DNA of 7,917 nucleotides from Acidobacteria bacterium CG_4_9_14_3_um_filter_49_7. Lineage in GTDB: Bacteria; Acidobacteriota; Holophagae; Thermotomaculales; Thermotomaculaceae. The notes beneath the pieces are model-generated. The model was not told where the DNA came from. It saw nothing but the letters and a program-made list of their open reading frames with translations, and did no database searches. Of this stretch, positions 5,589 to 7,917 are shown piece by piece (within the stretch, counting starts at the first letter, position 1; every line of letters starts with the position of its first letter). Position numbers and translations under genes: made by a program. Where the stretch lies: contig PFTO01000159.1 of NCBI GenBank assembly GCA_002789615.1, positions 1 to 7,917 of the forward strand. Direction: 5' to 3'.

Positions 5589-5912
5589 ATGAAAAGATTT
5601 CTGTTGTTCTCCGTCACCGCCCTTGCGGTACTGTTCGCTGTTCAACCGGCGATGGCCCAGGGAGCGGCGACACATGCTGCCGAGGCAGCGTCCACCGGCA
5701 TTCCCTACGGGGCTGTTGCCGGAGCGCTGGCTATGGGCTTTGCTGCCGCGTTCGGTGCAATCGGACAGGGCAAAGCTGTTGTGGCGGCATGCGAAGGCAC
5801 GGCGCGTAACCCCGGCGCAACCGGTAATATCCGGACCACATTGTTGATTGGTCTGGCTTTTATTGAGTCGCTGGTACTTTACATGTTCGCCATCGTCTTC
5901 GTCGTTAAATAA
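5589..5912 (+). CDS. atpE: ATP synthase Fo subunit c, with N-terminal signal peptide
   Basis: 107-residue proteolipid that forms the rotating c-ring. It starts at ATG 5589 with GGAGG at 5580-5584. Residues 1-23 look like a cleavable signal peptide (MKRFLLF..., AMA then Q24), an extension seen in some Desulfobacterota c subunits. Helix 1 (about 40-66) has FGAIGQG with Gln60, the polar loop has ARNPGA (Arg73, Pro75), and helix 2 carries the ion-binding Glu93 in GLAFIESLVLY. Gln60, Glu93, Ser94 and Tyr98 align with Na+-ring ligands of Ilyobacter. The Thr after Ser is replaced by Leu and Phe91 precedes, and Geobacter-type rings show the same pattern, so H+ coupling is at least as likely. The protein ends only 14 residues after Glu93, a short C terminus. 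A terminator follows, so no stator or F1 genes are cotranscribed. Confidence 0.97.
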   Translation: MKRFLLFSVTALAVLFAVQPAMAQGAATHAAEAASTGIPYGAVAGALAMGFAAAFGAIGQGKAVVAACEGTARNPGATGNIRTTLLIGLAFIESLVLYMFAIVFVVK

Positions 5913-5950
5913 TAAATAAGAACCCTTTTCCATTTCATCATAACTATTTG

Positions 5951-5977
5951 AGCAGGCATAAATGCCTGCTTTTTTTA
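5951..5977 (+). terminator. Rho-independent terminator of the Fo operon
   Basis: AGCAGGCA, loop TAAA and TGCCTGCT form a perfect 8-bp stem, followed directly by a T run reaching 5976. It starts 38 nt after the atpE stop and confirms that the operon ends with subunit c. Confidence 0.95.
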
Positions 5978-5978
5978 T

Positions 5979-5992
5979 GCCCACAGGTGGGC
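5979..5992. other. Second short hairpin after the terminator
   Basis: GCCCAC-AG-GTGGGC is a 6-bp inverted repeat with a 2-nt loop, immediately after the terminator and followed by GAAAAAA. It lacks a useful T run on either strand. It abuts the hexamer tract at 6000. Confidence 0.4.
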
Positions 5993-5999
5993 GAAAAAA

Positions 6000-6019
6000 G
6001 TGAGAGTGCGTGTGCGCGT
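6000..6019 (+). repeat. G/T-rich hexamer-period tract, copy 3
   Basis: GTGAGAGTGCGTGTGCGCGT; 16 of 20 identical to 2489-2508 and 15 of 20 to 52-71, in the same orientation and also just after a + strand gene end. It faces the ACTC array at 6091-6132 in inverted sense. Confidence 0.5.
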
Positions 6020-6090
6020 AAAGAAAAAAAACAATGCCGGATTCTGCAGCTTTATCCAGCTTTATACTTGTTTGTCCCTTCTCTTTTCCG

Positions 6091-6132
6091 GACTCAAACT
6101 CAAACTTAGACTCAAACTCAGACTCAGACTTG
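6091..6132 (-). repeat. Seven-unit ACTC hexamer array
   Basis: Seven consecutive hexamers of the form RACTCA (units GACTCA, AACTCA, AACTTA, GACTCA, AACTCA, GACTCA, GACTTG). On the minus strand these read TGAGTY. This is the clearest of the window's 6-nt-period tracts. It would encode Leu-Lys/Arg or Glu-Ser/Phe runs, but no real gene is evident. Confidence 0.8.
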
Positions 6133-6271
6133 TCTCCTCTACCGCTGCCATGGTGCAGGGAACCGCAACGGGGACCGGGCTGACGGGCCACAAGATAACC
6201 TGGACTTTGTTCCTGGACTAATGAGTCCCTGTCAATTTATGGGAAAAGACAATGGGGTTGAGCAGCAAGAA

Positions 6272-6333
6272 GGAAAGGGGCCAGAATAGCTATCTGAGTT
6301 GCTCTTTTTCTGGAAAGCTGGCCCCACCTTTCC
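6272..6333. repeat. Long imperfect inverted repeat
   Basis: GGAAA-GGGGCCAG (6272-6284) pairs with CTGGCCCC-ACC-TTTCC (6318-6333): 13 bp interrupted by a 3-nt bulge, with a 33-nt loop. CCAGAA (6281-6286) can alternatively pair with TTCTGG (6308-6313). It lies 18 nt beyond the stop of the minus-strand cysteine-rich gene and, read on that strand, is followed by TTTCCTTCTT. It may be that gene's terminator, or a REP/MITE-like element. Confidence 0.5.
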
Positions 6334-6350
6334 GGGAAACCTTTTATTGT

Positions 6351-6662
6351 TTATTCGTACATCTCGCAGTGCCAGATTCCGCTCTCCGGTTTCTTGACAT
6401 TACAGTTGAAACGAAGGGCACAGTTGACGCAAATTCCCGGTTCAACAGGGGGTAGTGGAGCGGGAGTGTGCGGTTCGTTGTTGAACCGGATTCCCTGGAG
6501 AGTTTCGACCTCGAATTCTTCGCAGAAAAACATCGACGATTTCCGATTCGATGCGCCCTTGCAGTTCTCCGCGTTAATACAAGTTGTGCAGAGGTCGTTG
6601 AAGGGATGCTGAACCTCGGTCTCCTGGTCTCTCCTGCTTTTGGTGATGGTTGAAGTAGTCAT
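6351..6662 (-). CDS. Small protein with two four-cysteine (metal-knuckle-like) modules
   Basis: 103-residue protein without signal peptide or membrane segment, likely cytoplasmic. ATG 6662 is chosen over the upstream ATG at 6713 because a full AAGGAGG (6668-6675 on the minus strand) precedes it at good spacing. Two similar modules are visible. The first is C25-x2-C28-x5-C34-x12-C47-E-E-F-E, the second C78-x2-C81-x5-C87-x11-C99-E-M-Y-E. Such CX2CX5C...WHCExYE segments recur, in my recollection, in small Desulfobacterota proteins. Four cysteines per module would suit Zn2+ or an Fe-S cluster, but the ligand and function are unknown. A Pro-rich linker (TPAPLPPVEPG, 66-76) separates the modules, and the N terminus is polar. 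A near-consensus sigma-54 promoter lies upstream, next to a sigma-54 activator gene on the same strand, suggesting induced expression. Confidence 0.82.
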   Translation of the reverse strand: MTTSTITKSRRDQETEVQHPFNDLCTTCINAENCKGASNRKSSMFFCEEFEVETLQGIRFNNEPHTPAPLPPVEPGICVNCALRFNCNVKKPESGIWHCEMYE

Positions 6663-6729
6663 TTGGACCTCCTTAGGGTTTTGACGGCCTGATTTTCTGT
6701 GCCGCCACTCCATTCACCACTTAACTAAA

Positions 6730-6744
6730 GCGATGTTCATGCCA
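6730..6744 (-). promoter_or_regulatory. Candidate sigma-54 (-24/-12) promoter for the cysteine-rich gene
   Basis: On the minus strand TGGCATGAACATCGC matches the sigma-54 consensus TGGCACGNNNNTTGC at all but two defined positions, with invariant GG and GC at the correct spacing and TTT following. The predicted start near 6718 leaves a leader of about 56 nt to the ATG at 6662. A weaker second match, TGGCCTTTCCTCCGC, lies just upstream (6749-6763). Confidence 0.6.
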
Positions 6745-6826
6745 CATTGCGGAGGAAAGGCCACGAGTGTGTAAAATACAGAAACATATAACCCTATTCC
6801 CATCAAGGAGTTTTCTTCAGAAAGAG

Positions 6827-6852
6827 AAAAAGCGGGGCGTTTTGCCCCACCG
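6827..6852 (-). terminator. Rho-independent terminator of the sigma-54 regulator gene
   Basis: On the minus strand, GGTGGGGC, loop AAAAC and GCCCCGCT form an 8-bp stem (two G-T pairs) followed by TTTTTC. It lies about 9 nt past the regulator's stop codon and separates it from the cysteine-rich gene, which therefore needs its own promoter. Confidence 0.85.
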
Positions 6853-6860
6853 GGGTAAAA

Positions 6861-7917
6861 TTACCCGTCTGATTCCATTTTCTTCAATTTTTCACGGAGC
6901 GTTTTCCGGTCAATCCCCAGGATTTCAGCAGCACGGGTTTTGTTCCCTTTGCTGAGAGTCAATGTCTGGCGAATGTGGCTCTGTTCCATTTCCTGAAGGG
7001 TCTGAAGGGAACCGGTATTAACAGGTATGGTGGTGCGCATAGCTGGCGGCAGATGCTGGATATCAATTCTGGTGCTATCTTCCATGACCACAATGCGGTG
7101 AATTGCATTCTCCAGTTCCCGGACATTGCCCGGCCAGTGGTAGTGGAGAAAGGCGGAAATCGCTCTGTCTGTAAACTCCGGCACCTGTGTGCCATTTTCA
7201 TTGGCATATTTTTCTGAGAAATAGCGTGCCAGTAAAATGATATCGTCACCCCGGTCCCGCAAGGGGGGGACTGTCAGCGTGACAATGTTGAGCCGAAAAA
7301 ACAGGTCCTCCCGGAACAATCCCTTTTGGACCAGTATTTCCAGATTTCGGTTGGTAGCGGCAATGATTCTGAGATTCACCTTGTGGACATGGGTGGAACC
7401 CACCATGTTGATTTCCTTTTCCTGCATAAAACGCAGGAGTTTCACCTGCATGGACAACGGGGTTTCCCCGATTTCATCCAGAAATATGGTACCGCCTTCG
7501 GCACTTTGAAAAAAACCGGCCCGGCTTTCCGCGGCACCGGTAAATGCGCCCTTTACATACCCGAACAGGGAACTCTCAAGCAATCCTTCCGGGATGCCGG
7601 AACAGTTTACCGGCACAAAGGGAGCGGCAGCCCGGCGGCTGGCATAATGAATTGCCCGGGCCACCAGCTCTTTTCCGGTACCGCTTTCGCCGGAGATGAG
7701 AACAGTGGCATCTGCCCTGGCCGCCTTTTCGATTCTGTCAAATAATGTCCGAATGGACGCTGATTCCCCGACCAATCCCTTGAAATGAGGGCTGCTTTTG
7801 GCCCCGTGTCCACTTGCTGTTTTTCTCTGTTTCTGCTTTTTCAGTGCCTTTTCAACGACATTCAGCAATTCCTCATCCGTGAATGGCTTGGTAAGATATT
7901 CTTCGGCGCCGATTTTA
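6861..7917 (-). CDS. Sigma-54-dependent response regulator (NtrC family), 5' end outside the window
   Basis: The C-terminal 351 residues of an NtrC/AtoC-type transcription activator; the reading frame runs off the window at 7917. The first visible residues, KIGAEEYLTKPFTDEELL, are the end of a receiver domain and include the conserved Lys of TKPF. The phosphorylated Asp lies outside. The AAA+ domain follows: Walker A GESGTGKE (about 7668-7691), the sigma-54-contacting loop GAFTGA (about 7533-7550), Walker B GGTIFLDEIG, the FFRLNIVTLTVPPLRDR sensor region, and WPGNVRELENA. A Fis-type helix-turn-helix (NKTRAAEILGIDRKTLREKL) ends the protein. It should hydrolyse ATP to open sigma-54 promoters in response to a histidine kinase, probably encoded upstream. 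TTG 7868 is not the start, since the frame and receiver domain continue past it. The nearest sigma-54 promoter seen is that of the cysteine-rich gene. Confidence 0.97.
   Translation of the reverse strand, partial: KIGAEEYLTKPFTDEELLNVVEKALKKQKQRKTASGHGAKSSPHFKGLVGESASIRTLFDRIEKAARADATVLISGESGTGKELVARAIHYASRRAAAPFVPVNCSGIPEGLLESSLFGYVKGAFTGAAESRAGFFQSAEGGTIFLDEIGETPLSMQVKLLRFMQEKEINMVGSTHVHKVNLRIIAATNRNLEILVQKGLFREDLFFRLNIVTLTVPPLRDRGDDIILLARYFSEKYANENGTQVPEFTDRAISAFLHYHWPGNVRELENAIHRIVVMEDSTRIDIQHLPPAMRTTIPVNTGSLQTLQEMEQSHIRQTLTLSKGNKTRAAEILGIDRKTLREKLKKMESDG

Larger units (their letters stand above)
5993..6350. other. Non-coding stretch with low-complexity repeats
   Basis: About 358 nt between atpE and the convergent cysteine-rich gene. 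It holds the G/T tract at 6000-6019, a tandem 10-mer (CAGCTTTATC/CAGCTTTATA, 6047-6066), the ACTC hexamer array at 6091-6132, a direct repeat CCTGGACT (6199-6206 and 6212-6219), a small hairpin GGACT-AATG-AGTCC (6215-6228) and a long inverted repeat (6272-6333). Open frames crossing it on both strands arise from the repeats (Ser-Glu-Phe or Leu-Lys-Arg runs) and show no family resemblance. Confidence 0.6.

Noticed and set aside
6091..6132. CRISPR-like array
   Set aside because: Units are contiguous hexamers with no spacers and no cas genes nearby.
5571..6191. Long minus-strand reading frame with Glu-Ser-Phe repeats
   Set aside because: It crosses the atpE terminator and is antisense to all of atpE; the repeats simply reflect the ACTC hexamer array.
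6000..6221. Plus-strand frame with Leu-Lys-Arg repeats
   Set aside because: It lies wholly within two low-complexity tracts, lacks a ribosome binding site and begins right after a terminator.
6214..6250. Hammerhead-like core (CTAATGAGTCC near GGACT)
   Set aside because: The core should read CTGATGA, and no GAAA segment follows a matching stem II; only a small hairpin is supported.
6663..6713. Upstream ATG at 6713 as start of the cysteine-rich protein
   Set aside because: No ribosome binding site is seen there, whereas ATG 6662 has a full AAGGAGG at proper spacing; a start at 6713 would also lie almost at the predicted sigma-54 transcription start.
7866..7868. TTG 7868 as start of the sigma-54 regulator
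   Set aside because: The frame stays open to the window end and encodes the receiver-domain C terminus with TKPF, so the true start is outside.

Overview
The window looks like chromosomal DNA from an anaerobic Desulfobacterota (former Deltaproteobacteria) organism, probably a sulfate reducer. Three things suggest this: ATP synthase Fo genes (atpZ-atpI-atpB-atpE) that stand apart from any F1 genes, a c subunit with a cleavable-looking signal peptide, and a small protein carrying two CX2CX5CX11-12C-E-x-(F/Y)-E modules of a kind I associate with that phylum. The assignment is an inference from gene content.

Left part (1-2484, + strand). After a terminator hairpin from an upstream gene come three closely spaced genes: a secreted protein with a possible clan-CD peptidase-like His/Cys arrangement (140-925), a two-helix DUF3592 membrane protein (940-1446) and an M29-like metallo-aminopeptidase (1480-2484). 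Spacing of 14 and 33 nt suggests one transcript.

Middle (2485-3592). A convergent, visibly AT-richer gene for an exported ankyrin-repeat protein (2548-3243, minus) lies between two tracts of 6-nt-period repeats in opposite orientation. It is followed by a 349-nt non-coding stretch with a strong hairpin. This reads like an inserted cassette.

Right-centre (3593-5977, + strand). A DUF4442 hotdog-fold protein is followed by the Fo module: atpZ-like and atpI-like assembly/ion factors, subunit a and subunit c. Start/stop overlaps join atpZ-atpI-atpB. A 60-nt spacer with a hairpin precedes atpE, and a textbook terminator closes the operon. No b, delta, alpha, gamma, beta or epsilon gene is present, so the F1/stator genes must lie elsewhere.

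Right end (5978-7917). A non-coding stretch of about 370 nt holds hexamer repeats and a long inverted repeat. Then on the minus strand come a 103-aa protein with two four-cysteine modules (6351-6662), a near-consensus sigma-54 promoter in front of it, and the 3' part of a sigma-54-dependent response regulator (6861 to beyond 7917) with its own terminator. The simplest reading is that the regulator activates the cysteine-rich gene, but this is inferred only from position and the -24/-12 match.
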